This document shows, one piece after another, positions 16,666-25,510 of a stretch of 64,000 nucleotides of DNA. Each line of letters begins with the position of its first letter. The first letter of the stretch is position 1. The stretch comes from an uncultured Bacteroidales bacterium. Lineage in GTDB: Bacteria > Bacteroidota > Bacteroidia > Bacteroidales > Paludibacteraceae. The DNA lies in contig CAKVEC010000008.1 in the NCBI GenBank assembly GCA_934728255.1, forward strand, positions 56,085-120,084, read 5' to 3'. The notes under the pieces are model-generated. The model was not told the DNA's origin. It did not search any database and saw nothing but the letters and a program-made list of their open reading frames with translations. Position numbers and translations under genes: made by a program.

Positions 16666-19215
16666 TCAATGCGCAATTAACACATTTCCGGAATCCATTA
16701 GTTGTCCGTCTTGCAAGAGCAAGAGTTGATACCAACCGCTGGGCAACCACGCCACGTCCAATGAGACGTGTTCTGCATTGGAGGTCAAGGTACGGACACG
16801 CCCTTGCAACTCGCTCCACAACTCAATGGTATAATTCGGCAATTCTTCTTGTACAGCAAATGTCGCCACATCGATTTCGGCATCCGCATTACGTTCCACA
16901 GAAATTGCTATTGACGATGTGTTTACGGGGTTTTGATAAGATTTCATTATGATAGGCGGTTGCACTATCTTTTCGGAGATATCAAATGTATATGTTGCTT
17001 CATTTAGTGTTGGACATCCACAATCGTTAACCACCCGCATAGTCAGTGTACCGCCCTTAGTAGGTGTCAGACTTACGCTGCGTCCCGTATATTCCGACCA
17101 CGCAGTATCTTTCGGATACTGTACATACCATCTGATATATGCGCCCTCAATAGTAGAGACCGCAGTTTCTGTAAATGAACGAGTTTGATTGGCAAACCAT
17201 AAAGGTTTCTTGCCAATAGGCAGATCTATCTCGGGTTTGGCATTCTTCGGCAATTCTATCTCCTTTTCAATACGATAGGTTCCATTTCCACTATGTATTG
17301 TGGCATATAATGTAACCGTACCGGTATAGGGCATCAAAACGGGCTGTCCTGCTACCATAGAAGTCTCTACACTCATCTTAATAGGGGTATCAGGGAGAGG
17401 AGTTCCAATGGAATCTATCAAGCGAACTGGTTGTGTTCCTCGCTCTACCACAACACTCGCTCCTTTATTACCATTGGAAAACCTAATCGCGGGGAATATT
17501 TTGACCTCTGTCATCGCAGAAGAAAACGAATAAGACCAGACAATGGTATCTTTATCAGGTACGACGCCTGTAACAGAGTATGTCCGTTCTCCACATAAAT
17601 GGTCAGGGCCTTCTATTTGCGAATTAACGGTAAAAGTAATATCATCGTTTTTCTCTTTCCGAATAAAGCAAATATTTACTCCTGTTCCCATACCATTCCA
17701 TGCAATGAAACTAGGGGTAGAAGTAGATGTGAATAACGTTTGCGTTTCCCCAGAAGCAGGAAAAGCACGAACTGCTTTCTGCCCACCATAAGAAGAAGGA
17801 CTTTCTGTCGGATTTTGAGTAGCAGAAGCATTGACAATGTAGCACATCAATGGGTGTTTTGAGTTTATATAATCCCACTTTTCAATAGTTGCTGCTAAAT
17901 CTTTATGAATATGATATACAACTAACCCCGCATTAGGAATCAAAATATCAAAATTTATCTTTGTACGATTTTCTAACAAAAAGAATTCTCCTGTCGTTGC
18001 TGTATTTATACGATAAAAAACAGGATTTTTCGATGAAGATTGTAAAACATAATTATTAGAATTTGCAGTTATAGTCTGTGGAATTCCCCAACCTAACAAA
18101 TAACATTTAGTATATGCATTATGATGTGCAGGATAGCGTCCTGATGTCTTTTTCGTAGAACCATTCCAACTGCCATTACACATTACATCGTATTCTCCAG
18201 TAGCACTATAGACATCGTCTATTACGTCATAAAAATCAGGGACACCCAAAATATGTCCAAATTCATGGCAGATAGTTCCAATAGGTGCAAGTTGATTATC
18301 AATACTCAATTCTGGTGTTATTATATACTTAGAAACTCTTTTTCCATTAAATTTACGTGTATTGTCTATAGTATATTGATGTTCCCATATCAAACCGTCA
18401 TCAGCACCACAAGATAATCCGTGTCCAGCAAATACAATATGAATGCAATCTACATATCCATCATTATCACCATCCAATGTAGAGAAATCAACCATTGTAG
18501 AAGCATACTCAACGGCTTCTTCAACTAATTTCTTAACATATTTGGTGCTATTCGTTTTGTCATATTTATAGTAAGAACTTTGTTTTTTAGCAGTAAAAGG
18601 ACCAACGATTATAGCCGAAACATCTAATTTTCCATACGAATCTTCTTTATAAAAATTTCTAACACTTCCATAATTATTCTCAACCATACCACTCTCTTGA
18701 TTCATTAATTTATCAAAATCAGCAGCAGATCTTGTAAAAGGTTTATCCTTAAAGCCTACCAGTATAGTAAGTATTTTTCGTTTTCCTACAACAGCGGTAG
18801 TGGATTGTGTTGTTAGGAGAGAATTATCCTGCAATTGTGCAACCATTGCGGATCGGTGCTCTGTCAATGCACTCTGCTGCTCTGCATTGATAAATTGCCG
18901 AACATTCTTTGTACTGTTCACAAGGAAGTGTTTCTCCTCCCTTGTACGTTCTAATAAATTATGAACCACAATGTTTGAAGGCACTAACGAATCACCTTCA
19001 ACGATAGCATAGCAATAGCGCTGTTGAGAATCACGCAAAATAGCATTTCCATCCGTGGTAGAACGCCAATTGTAAAATTCATCACCATGCACATTCGTCC
19101 AAATCATTGAGCCATCCGGTTGCAAGACCTGCACAGAATCTGGGCATGCAGGATTAGCAAAAACCATCACAACCACAAAAATTTGCAACAATATCAAATA
19201 AAAGATCTTTTTCAT
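16666..19215 (-). CDS. M6-family metalloprotease, T9SS cargo (copy 2)
   Basis: An 849-residue paralogue of the protease at 9185-11740. It has a signal peptide (to about 20), HEFGH at 317-321 with Asp327 as likely third zinc ligand, a calcium-type loop DGDNDGYVD and the same train of beta-sandwich domains. It ends in the same sorting-domain-like tail (SELQGRVRTL, LPSGWYQLLLL). HEFGH replaces HELGH, and the region facing the substrate differs more than the C-terminal part. It follows two lipoproteins of the CxVDSC/PWL family with a gap of 20 bases and precedes the debranching enzyme. The gene looks AT-richer than the glycogen genes beside it. Confidence 0.92.
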   Translation of the reverse strand: MKKIFYLILLQIFVVVMVFANPACPDSVQVLQPDGSMIWTNVHGDEFYNWRSTTDGNAILRDSQQRYCYAIVEGDSLVPSNIVVHNLLERTREEKHFLVNSTKNVRQFINAEQQSALTEHRSAMVAQLQDNSLLTTQSTTAVVGKRKILTILVGFKDKPFTRSAADFDKLMNQESGMVENNYGSVRNFYKEDSYGKLDVSAIIVGPFTAKKQSSYYKYDKTNSTKYVKKLVEEAVEYASTMVDFSTLDGDNDGYVDCIHIVFAGHGLSCGADDGLIWEHQYTIDNTRKFNGKRVSKYIITPELSIDNQLAPIGTICHEFGHILGVPDFYDVIDDVYSATGEYDVMCNGSWNGSTKKTSGRYPAHHNAYTKCYLLGWGIPQTITANSNNYVLQSSSKNPVFYRINTATTGEFFLLENRTKINFDILIPNAGLVVYHIHKDLAATIEKWDYINSKHPLMCYIVNASATQNPTESPSSYGGQKAVRAFPASGETQTLFTSTSTPSFIAWNGMGTGVNICFIRKEKNDDITFTVNSQIEGPDHLCGERTYSVTGVVPDKDTIVWSYSFSSAMTEVKIFPAIRFSNGNKGASVVVERGTQPVRLIDSIGTPLPDTPIKMSVETSMVAGQPVLMPYTGTVTLYATIHSGNGTYRIEKEIELPKNAKPEIDLPIGKKPLWFANQTRSFTETAVSTIEGAYIRWYVQYPKDTAWSEYTGRSVSLTPTKGGTLTMRVVNDCGCPTLNEATYTFDISEKIVQPPIIMKSYQNPVNTSSIAISVERNADAEIDVATFAVQEELPNYTIELWSELQGRVRTLTSNAEHVSLDVAWLPSGWYQLLLLQDGQLMDSGNVLIAH

Positions 19216-19235
19216 AATAATAGTTCAAGATTTAG

Positions 19236-19760
19236 TTAAATTCCACCATATTCACGACCCCAATGTATATCAATAATCTTTTTCCCATCCGTAACACCAC
19301 TATTATTCAACACATCTCTAAACCATACAAAATCAGATATTGTATCTCCCATAGACAAACAATAATCCGGGTCTTTATATATAGTATCTCCTGCACAATC
19401 CAACCACAATGTTCCCCCTTCTTCGTAATCCTCAAGATAACATTCAAAATACGTATTCATTTCTTCAGTTTCGAAATTTTTATGTGTAACTATTTCTATT
19501 CGAAGAGATGTTTCTATCTTTTTTTTACGTTCTGCGCTATCTTTCAGGAATGCATTTATTTTGTCATTCAGCCAAGGCAGATTGATTACGCAACTATCCA
19601 CGTCACAAGAGGAAGCAGCAGAATCTATTTCTACAATATTGTAGTACGTAAAACGACCGACAGGTGGCAAGTAATTGCCATCGTCAATAGGTGTTTGATT
19701 ACAACTCAATAGCACAACACCTAACAACAATAATACATATTGCACATTTTTCCTTTTCAT
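19236..19760 (-). CDS. Protease-linked lipoprotein, CxVDSC/PWL family (member D)
   Basis: A 174-residue lipoprotein (lipobox LLSC, Cys20) with the signature IDSAASSCDVDSCVINLPWL, then DKINAFLKDSAERKKK and GGTLWLDCAGDTIY. The N-terminal half is almost identical to member E, while the second half differs (it ends DIHWGREYGGI). It is 20 bases upstream of the copy 2 M6 protease, in the same relative place as member A beside copy 1. That repeated placement is the main reason to think each protease has its own lipoprotein partner. Confidence 0.8.
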   Translation of the reverse strand: MKRKNVQYVLLLLGVVLLSCNQTPIDDGNYLPPVGRFTYYNIVEIDSAASSCDVDSCVINLPWLNDKINAFLKDSAERKKKIETSLRIEIVTHKNFETEEMNTYFECYLEDYEEGGTLWLDCAGDTIYKDPDYCLSMGDTISDFVWFRDVLNNSGVTDGKKIIDIHWGREYGGI

Positions 19761-19791
19761 AAGGCATATTTTTAGTTGTGATCATTATTTA

Positions 19792-20328
19792 TCATATCCA
19801 CGGCAAGAGTCCCAATTCGACATTTACAATGGTTTTATTTAGTTGCATTTTACCTCTTTCGTACAAGATATTGATGAAATACTCGTCTTTATCGGAACAT
19901 ATCATCGTGTCATTTTGCAATACAAACCAATCGGGGTCTTGCCAAACCGTATCGCCATCACAATCAAACCACAAGGTGCCAAAGAAAGGAACATCATCCA
20001 CACGGTACGAATAGTACGTCATATCGCTGCTATCGGTGCTATCCGCATACTTTACCAAATCTATCTGTAAAGAGGTAGTTATCTTCGTCCGCCGTTCTGC
20101 ACTGTCTTTCAAAAACGCATTTATCTTATCATTCAGCCACGGCAGATTAACGACACAACTATCCACACCGCAGGCAGATGCTGTTGAATCAATTTCTATC
20201 GTGTTGTAATAGGTAAACTGACCAGCAGGCGGCAAGTCTTTGCCATCATCAACAGGTGCGTGATTACAACTCGATAATGCCATACCTACCAACAATGGTA
20301 ATGCCCTAATCACATTTCCAGTTTTCAT
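19792..20328 (-). CDS. Protease-linked lipoprotein, CxVDSC/PWL family (member E)
   Basis: A 178-residue lipoprotein (lipobox LSSC, Cys21) with the signature IDSTASACGVDSCVVNLPWL, then DKINAFLKDSAERRTK, FFGTLWFDCDGDTVW and a final strand VNVELGLLPWI. It opens the second protease module, 31 bases before member D. It lies 94 bases downstream of manC, with a hairpin in the gap. I see no full promoter match there (only a lone -7-like box), so expression may depend on readthrough from manC. Confidence 0.8.
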   Translation of the reverse strand: MKTGNVIRALPLLVGMALSSCNHAPVDDGKDLPPAGQFTYYNTIEIDSTASACGVDSCVVNLPWLNDKINAFLKDSAERRTKITTSLQIDLVKYADSTDSSDMTYYSYRVDDVPFFGTLWFDCDGDTVWQDPDWFVLQNDTMICSDKDEYFINILYERGKMQLNKTIVNVELGLLPWI

Positions 20329-20351
20329 AACGCGTTATTTTTAAGATTATA

Positions 20352-20384
20352 GTTTTACAAAGCAAACATATTGCTTTGCAAAAC
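20352..20384 (-). terminator. Hairpin after manC, weak or partial terminator
   Basis: On the minus strand GTTTTGCAAAGCAA pairs with TTGCTTTGTAAAAC over 14 positions with one G-U pair and a 5-base loop. The same pair would be an A-C mismatch on the + strand, which favours a minus-strand RNA. No T-run follows, so readthrough into the lipoprotein module is likely. Confidence 0.45.
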
Positions 20385-20422
20385 CATTTTTGTTTGGGGC
20401 GGAATGCGTTTCAAAGCAGCGA

Positions 20423-21586
20423 CTAATTGAATTTGCCGTTGTATCGGTCGTTGGCGTCGTTGACGAACTGGCGGATTTGCTGTTCTTGGGATTTGTGGCA
20501 GATGAGCAGTACGTTGCCCTGCTCGGCGACAATCATATCGTCCAGCCCTTGGATGACCGCCAATTTGCCGCTCTCCATAGTAACAATATTGCAATGGCTG
20601 TCGTAGTAACTTGCGTTGCAGTGCAGTGTAACATTGCCGTTTTCGTCTTTGTCGCTCAGTTCGTAGAGCGATCCCCATGTGCCGAGGTCAGACCAACCGA
20701 AGTCGGACGGCATGACGAAGACGTTTTGCGCTTTCTCCATTACACCGTAGTCGATACTGATGTTGGGGCATGTCGGGAAGATACGCTGTATGAAGTCGTC
20801 TTCCTGCTCCGTTCCCATATACCGGTAGCCCTCGCGGAATTTCTCCACTATCTCCGGCAGAAAACTATGGAATGCGGAGTAGATGGTACGCAGGTTCCAT
20901 AGGAAGATACCCGAGTTCCATAGGAATTCCCCGCTTTCCATAAACACTTTTGCGAGTTCGAGGTCGGGTTTTTCTGTGAAAGTCTTGACCTTGCAGACAC
21001 CCTCTGCATTGTGCGTTTCATCTTGTGCGTTTTGCATCTGAATATATCCGTATCCGGTTTCGGGCCGTGTAGGTTTCATTCCGAGTGTGAGGATGGCATC
21101 GTTGTGCTCGACAAAAGACAAGCCGCGCTCTATAGTCTGTTGGAACGCCTGCTCTTGTAGGATAAGGTGGTCGCTCGGGGCGACAACGATATTGGCGTCA
21201 TAGATTGGGCTGCTTATGTCCGGGGTCTCGCCTTGCGGTATGCGTCCCTCGGCGATGGCGCGTTGGAGGAGTACGCCTTTGATATGCGCTGTAGCGTATG
21301 CGATACAGGGGGCGGTGTTGCGGCGGGCGGGTTCACAAAGCACCTGTGAAGGCTGCAAATCGGGTATTTGTTGCATCACCAGGTCTTTGTACTGTACGTT
21401 GGTAACAATAAGAACATTCTCGATAGGTACCACGGGGCGGAAGCGGTCCACGGTCATTTGTAGGAGTGTTCGCCCCGTACCGAAGAAATCAAGGAACTGT
21501 TTGGGTTGTGCATTTCTGCTGAACGGCCAGAAGCGGCTTCCAATGCCGCCTGCCATAATTACGCAATAGTTGTTATTTTTCATCAT
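20423..21586 (-). CDS. manC: Mannose-1-phosphate guanylyltransferase
   Basis: About 387 residues. The N-terminal nucleotidyltransferase signature is GGIGSRFWPFSRNAQPKQFL. Later come EPARRNTAPC, the TFTEKPD sugar-phosphate motif and SDFGWSDLGTW near the C-terminus. It makes GDP-mannose from mannose-1-phosphate and GTP for polysaccharide or glycoprotein glycans. There is no C-terminal isomerase domain, so it is the single-function form. Two ATG codons lie in tandem at 21586 and 21583; either would serve. It has its own promoter at 21657-21687. T9SS cargo in this phylum is often glycosylated or LPS-linked, so the location near T9SS substrates is suggestive but not evidence of a link. Confidence 0.93.
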   Translation of the reverse strand: MMKNNNYCVIMAGGIGSRFWPFSRNAQPKQFLDFFGTGRTLLQMTVDRFRPVVPIENVLIVTNVQYKDLVMQQIPDLQPSQVLCEPARRNTAPCIAYATAHIKGVLLQRAIAEGRIPQGETPDISSPIYDANIVVAPSDHLILQEQAFQQTIERGLSFVEHNDAILTLGMKPTRPETGYGYIQMQNAQDETHNAEGVCKVKTFTEKPDLELAKVFMESGEFLWNSGIFLWNLRTIYSAFHSFLPEIVEKFREGYRYMGTEQEDDFIQRIFPTCPNISIDYGVMEKAQNVFVMPSDFGWSDLGTWGSLYELSDKDENGNVTLHCNASYYDSHCNIVTMESGKLAVIQGLDDMIVAEQGNVLLICHKSQEQQIRQFVNDANDRYNGKFN

Positions 21587-21656
21587 TTTGTTTGGAGTTT
21601 TGGGTTGTGTGTTTTTGGTATTTAGCCGCGCGGTGCGGTGTGTTTCAAAGTCCGTG

Positions 21657-21687
21657 CAAAGTTACAAATAAAATCTCAAACACGCAA
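21657..21687 (-). promoter_or_regulatory. Promoter for manC
   Basis: On the minus strand TTG (21685-21687) and TAACTTTG (21657-21664) are separated by exactly 20 bases. The 5' leader would be about 65 bases. Confidence 0.7.
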
Positions 21688-21810
21688 GCGGGGCGGCAAA
21701 AGTATTTTTGCAAGATAAAGATTGCCGAAAGGCGTTTGTGTGCAGGGCTGGCTGCTGGCGGATTAAGCATTGGATTGTGTCTAATATATTAACAATCGCG
21801 TACTTTTTTC

Positions 21811-21854
21811 GGTTCGCAGTTGGTTCGTAGTTCCTTCATAGTTCTTTCGTAGGT
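21811..21854. repeat. 11-bp tandem repeat (4 units)
   Basis: Units GGTTCGCAGTT, GGTTCGTAGTT, CCTTCATAGTT and CTTTCGTAGGT. They lie between the divergent promoters of manC and of the secreted-protein gene at 22118. Confidence 0.65.
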
Positions 21855-22015
21855 GGTGGTTCTTGATCAAGGGAAAGCAGATATTAACAAAAGGGATGTT
21901 TCTTTGAATGGCGGTTAGGGCGGGTAGGAGACGGCGGGAGATTTATGCAGAATGCGTACAAAAGTGCAAGAAATATGATAAAATACACATTTTGAGTAAA
22001 TTTTGCCGCCAAGTG

Positions 22016-22046
22016 TTGCACAAATAAAAGAATTTCCGTACTTTTG
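22016..22046 (+). promoter_or_regulatory. Promoter for the secreted protein at 22118
   Basis: TTG (22016-22018), 20 bases, TACTTTTG (22039-22046). Transcription would start near 22053, giving a leader of about 65 bases. Confidence 0.75.
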
Positions 22047-22117
22047 CAACCGATTTGATTGTATTTATTGCATAATTATTGCATATTATTTCTACGAAAA
22101 CAAAAAAACGTATGTTT

Positions 22118-23545
22118 ATGAAAAAACTTTTCTCTCTTTTGTGCGCTGCCGCTATGGTATTGAGCGCAAGTGCTGCTCCCGAGTTTGCGACACGGGCAAG
22201 TAAAAAGAACATTGGCGAATTGAGCCAAACGCTCCCTGCTGTTGAGTACACCGGTTTCAGCCACAGCCGCCTTGTAGCCGCTCCCGCAACGGGCATCAAG
22301 AAAGCCCCTGCCGCTGTAAGCAACGGCAAGATTGTTGCCGATGGGGCGCAAGCAATGTTATATCCGGCATCGATGACCAAAGCCGATGCAATGTACGAGT
22401 TTGATTTCTTCAGCGGAGAAGATTTTTCAGCCTATGTTGCAGTTACCGCCAATAGCGACAGCAGCAAATTGGTCGGTAATTATTCTATAGCAAATGGTCA
22501 AGTAGTGGTAGCAGCAGGCGACACGACCGATGTTAATTCGGGTTCGCTGGCAGTTACCTACGTAGCCCCCAACTACCATTTTGCACTGAGTGCAGTATGT
22601 GCCAACGGGCAGACCTACACTATGGAGTTGGACTATGCCGCGGCAAATATGTATGCTTTCAACTATATGCTATATTACTACTACAAATCCGGGTATGGTT
22701 CTCTGTTTGGTATCAACACCATTGAAGACTGTCTTATCGAATTGGAAGATGCGCCGTTTGTACCGACAGGAAAGACCATTGACCTGATTATCCCCGGCAT
22801 CAGTTCGCTCACTGACAACACCGCCGACACAGAGGATGCATGGTTCCAGATTCAGGGCTCATCGACAGAGTATTATGCATCGGTATGCGTTAATACCAAC
22901 CATTTGACCGGCACTTTCGGCAAAGCAGACATTGACTACAACTACACCGCCGTTACCTTTGACGGGGAGACCTATATCTACGCCAAAGAATATGACAGCA
23001 ACACGGTAAACGTCAGTCTGTCCGCAGACACGACCATCGTAGAGGCGTCCGTAATGGGAAAAGACGGCAACATCTACCACATAGTAATGAAGTACTACAT
23101 TCCGACTCCGACCCAAACGATAGATGTAACATTCACCGGTACGGTTGATACAAAGTATGAGGCTAATGGTTATGTTGATTTTAAGGCTTCCAATGCAGAC
23201 TATGCTCTGGTGCTGCAACTGACTTCCTATACCGGTGCCGGCACATACACCATAAACAACCTTTACGGTATGAACGACACAGACGGCAGTTATCTGGGCG
23301 ATATGCAAACACAATACATCATTGACATCGTAAGTGCAAACATCGTGTTGGCAGCGGACTACTCGTTTACGGCGCAACTGATCAGCACAGACGCACGTCA
23401 GTTCAACATCACATTCACACCGTCGAAGACCGCCTTGGGCAACACTGCCGCCGAGAGCACAAAAGCACAGAAAGTGCTGCGCGACGGACAATTGGTAATT
23501 ATCAAGAACGGCGTGGAGTACAACGCCCTCGGTGCGCAACTCTGA
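22118..23545 (+). CDS. Secreted beta-rich protein, function unknown
   Basis: About 475 residues from the ATG at 22118 (MKKLFSLLCAAAMVLSASA), which begins a standard signal peptide. ATG codons at 22112 and 22079 are in frame but add residues before it. The mature protein holds two or three beta-rich units with repeated strand patterns (IDLIIPGISSLTDN and IDVTFTGTVDTKYEANGYVDF). The C-terminal end, KVLRDGQLVIIKNGVEYNAL, is a tail I know from many secreted Bacteroidales proteins (RDGQ.yI..G..YN..G). It may be a minimal anchoring or sorting signal. No enzyme motif is visible. It has its own promoter and terminator, so it is a single-gene unit. Confidence 0.75.
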   Translation: MKKLFSLLCAAAMVLSASAAPEFATRASKKNIGELSQTLPAVEYTGFSHSRLVAAPATGIKKAPAAVSNGKIVADGAQAMLYPASMTKADAMYEFDFFSGEDFSAYVAVTANSDSSKLVGNYSIANGQVVVAAGDTTDVNSGSLAVTYVAPNYHFALSAVCANGQTYTMELDYAAANMYAFNYMLYYYYKSGYGSLFGINTIEDCLIELEDAPFVPTGKTIDLIIPGISSLTDNTADTEDAWFQIQGSSTEYYASVCVNTNHLTGTFGKADIDYNYTAVTFDGETYIYAKEYDSNTVNVSLSADTTIVEASVMGKDGNIYHIVMKYYIPTPTQTIDVTFTGTVDTKYEANGYVDFKASNADYALVLQLTSYTGAGTYTINNLYGMNDTDGSYLGDMQTQYIIDIVSANIVLAADYSFTAQLISTDARQFNITFTPSKTALGNTAAESTKAQKVLRDGQLVIIKNGVEYNALGAQL

Positions 23546-23570
23546 TAACAGACAATTTCAATTTTGATTT

Positions 23571-23606
23571 GCAGGCTTCCGTTTTATGCGGAAGCCTGCT
23601 TCTTTT
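23571..23606 (+). terminator. Rho-independent terminator
   Basis: GCAGGCTTCCG (23571-23581) and CGGAAGCCTGC (23589-23599) form an 11-bp stem with a 7-base loop, followed by TTCTTTTT. It ends the transcript of the secreted protein. Confidence 0.85.
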
Positions 23607-23685
23607 TGCACATCACAAGGCAACCGCATCAAATATCGATGTTTTTATGCACTTTATACAATGCCCCTACCTCCATATACCCATT

Positions 23686-23729
23686 ACGGAGAAAAGACGG
23701 AGAAAAGACGTAGAAAGGACGTAGAAAGA
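23686..23729. repeat. 11-bp tandem repeat (4 units)
   Basis: Units ACGGAGAAAAG (twice), ACGTAGAAAGG and ACGTAGAAAGA. They are in the gap before kdsB. The string TTACGGAGAAAAGA found at the left edge also occurs near 56470. Confidence 0.65.
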
Positions 23730-23758
23730 AAACGTGCTTATAGCGAGGATAAGCCTGT

Positions 23759-23806
23759 TTTTTATGCAGTTTATGCACTCCGGATAGTGCATAAACTGCA
23801 TAAAAA
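23759..23806. other. Perfect 21-bp inverted repeat
   Basis: The left arm 23759-23779 starts TTTTTATGCAG; the right arm 23786-23806 ends CTGCATAAAAA; the loop is CCGGAT. A partial third copy (TTTTTATGCACTTTATAC) lies near 23642. It stands between a terminator and the kdsB promoter, so it is not needed to end the upstream gene. It could be a protein-binding palindrome or a small repeat element. Confidence 0.65.
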
Positions 23807-23868
23807 TAGCGTATCAACTATACGGACATTGTTTTGATACGATTGCCCTGTTGCACATCATTTATAAT

Positions 23869-23899
23869 TTGGATATTCCGGAAAAAAGTTGTACCTTTG
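23869..23899 (+). promoter_or_regulatory. Promoter for kdsB
   Basis: TTG (23869-23871), 20 bases, TACCTTTG (23892-23899). The leader is about 30 bases. Confidence 0.75.
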
Positions 23900-23934
23900 C
23901 ACGCTTGTTACAGAAAGCGCAAACATATACTGCT

Positions 23935-24738
23935 ATGAAATTTATAGGAATCATACCGGCACGCTACGCCTCCACCCGCTTCCCAGGCAAACCATTGGCG
24001 GAGATATGCGGCAAGACGATGATCCGCCGCGTGTATGAACAAGCCTCGAAAGTGCTTGATACAGTATTAGTGGCTACCGACGACGACCGCATATACGACC
24101 ACGTAACGGCTTTCGGCGGCAAGGTGGTGATGACCCGCACAGACCATAAGTGCGGTACAGACCGCTGTTTGGAGGCTTATCAGTTGATTACGAACCCATT
24201 GTACAGGGAGCAAAACAATACGGATACGGCGATAATCAACATACAGGGGGACGAGCCTTTTATCCAGCCCGAACAGATAGAAGCCATAGAAGGATGCTTT
24301 CTGGAACCCAACGGCGATGCCAACGGCACGGAAATTGCTACCTTAGTTAAACCGTTCACAGCGCAGGATACGCTGGCGGACTTGGAAAACCCGAACACGC
24401 CCAAAGTGGTATTCTCGCAACAGACACACGAGGCAATGCTTTTCTCGCGCAGCGTAATCCCCTATCTGCGCGGCGTGGACAAAGCCGACTGGCTCGCACA
24501 AGGCAAACACTACAAGCACATCGGCATGTATGCCTATCGGGCGGATATATTAGAGAAAATCACAAAGTTACCGCAGTCGGCAGCCGAGTTGGCAGAAAGC
24601 CTGGAACAGTTGCGCTGGCTCGAAAACGGCTATCGGATAAAGGTGGCTGTATGCGATACAGAGACCGTAGGCATAGACACACCCGCCGACCTCGAAAGGG
24701 CGATTGAGTTTCTGAAACAAAGAGAATATATCGTGTGA
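23935..24738 (+). CDS. kdsB: 3-deoxy-manno-octulosonate cytidylyltransferase
   Basis: A 267-residue enzyme starting at MKFIGIIPARYASTRFPGKP, the nucleotide-binding signature of the family. It also has ATDDDRIYDHV, the INIQGDEPF motif and HIGMYAYRADIL. It activates Kdo as CMP-Kdo for the inner core of lipopolysaccharide. An upstream in-frame extension exists but overlaps the promoter, so the start at 23935 is chosen. deoD follows after 64 bases, and the two, with the outer-membrane gene behind them, probably form one transcript. Confidence 0.95.
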   Translation: MKFIGIIPARYASTRFPGKPLAEICGKTMIRRVYEQASKVLDTVLVATDDDRIYDHVTAFGGKVVMTRTDHKCGTDRCLEAYQLITNPLYREQNNTDTAIINIQGDEPFIQPEQIEAIEGCFLEPNGDANGTEIATLVKPFTAQDTLADLENPNTPKVVFSQQTHEAMLFSRSVIPYLRGVDKADWLAQGKHYKHIGMYAYRADILEKITKLPQSAAELAESLEQLRWLENGYRIKVAVCDTETVGIDTPADLERAIEFLKQREYIV

Positions 24739-24756
24739 CAGGACAAAGAACATAGA

Positions 24757-24783
24757 ACAAAGAACAATAGAATAATAGAATAA
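24757..24783 (+). repeat. 8-bp repeats in the kdsB-deoD gap
   Basis: Degenerate octamers of the ATAGAATA/ATAGAACA type (ATAGAACA, AAGAACAA, TAGAATAA, TAGAATAA) follow the kdsB stop in coding orientation. The same kind of array follows three other genes in this window. Confidence 0.5.
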
Positions 24784-24802
24784 CCTCAGTAAAAAGACAA
24801 TT

Positions 24803-25510
24803 ATGAACAACACACCTACTCCCCATATCGGGGCAAAATTCGGCGACTTTGCCGAAACCGTGATTATGGCAGGCGACCCGCTGCGTGCCAAACTGATGGC
24901 AGAGAAATTTTTAGAGGACGCCGTACAAGTGAACAACGTACGCGGTATGCTCGCATATACAGGTACCTACAAAGGCAAGCGTGTCAGCGTGATGGGACAC
25001 GGAATGGGTATTCCGTCGATAGGTATCTATAGTTACGAACTATACAATTTCTATGGCGTAAAGACCATTATCCGCGTTGGTTCGGCAGGCAGTCTGCAAA
25101 AAGACCTGCATATCGGCGACCTCGCTATCGCTATGGGTGCATGCACCAACTCGAACTACGCTGCACAATACGAACTGCCCGGAACCTATGCACCGATTGC
25201 CGATTTCGACCTTTGCCGCCGTGCCGCCGAGGCTTGCGAGAAATTCGGTTACCACTACAAAGTGGGCAACGTGTTCTCGTCGGACACGTTCTATACCGAG
25301 AATGCGCACAACGACAAGTGGATCAATATGGGTGTGATGTGTGTGGAAATGGAGGCCCCCGCACTCTATATGAATGCGGCTCGCAGTGGGAACAAAGCAC
25401 TGGTTATCTGCACCATAAGCGACCATCTCATCACGGGCGAAGTAACTACCGCCGAGGAGCGACAGAACAACTTTACCCACATGATGGATGTGGCATTCTC
25501 GCTTGTATGA
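24803..25510 (+). CDS. deoD: Purine nucleoside phosphorylase (DeoD type)
   Basis: A 235-residue enzyme of the trimer-of-dimers PNP family. Motifs are MAGDPLRAK (phosphate/nucleoside site), [25 protein letters not shown] and VEMEAPALY, where Met-Glu bind the ribose. It splits purine nucleosides with phosphate into base and ribose-1-phosphate in the cytoplasm. Its TGA overlaps the ATG of the next gene (ATGA), which implies translational coupling with an outer-membrane protein. Confidence 0.96.
   Translation: MNNTPTPHIGAKFGDFAETVIMAGDPLRAKLMAEKFLEDAVQVNNVRGMLAYTGTYKGKRVSVMGHGMGIPSIGIYSYELYNFYGVKTIIRVGSAGSLQKDLHIGDLAIAMGACTNSNYAAQYELPGTYAPIADFDLCRRAAEACEKFGYHYKVGNVFSSDTFYTENAHNDKWINMGVMCVEMEAPALYMNAARSGNKALVICTISDHLITGEVTTAEERQNNFTHMMDVAFSLV

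Noticed and set aside
25141..25506. Longer start for the outer-membrane protein at 25507
   Set aside because: The extension lies inside deoD in another frame and removes the signal peptide; the ATG overlapping the deoD stop gives a normal signal peptide.
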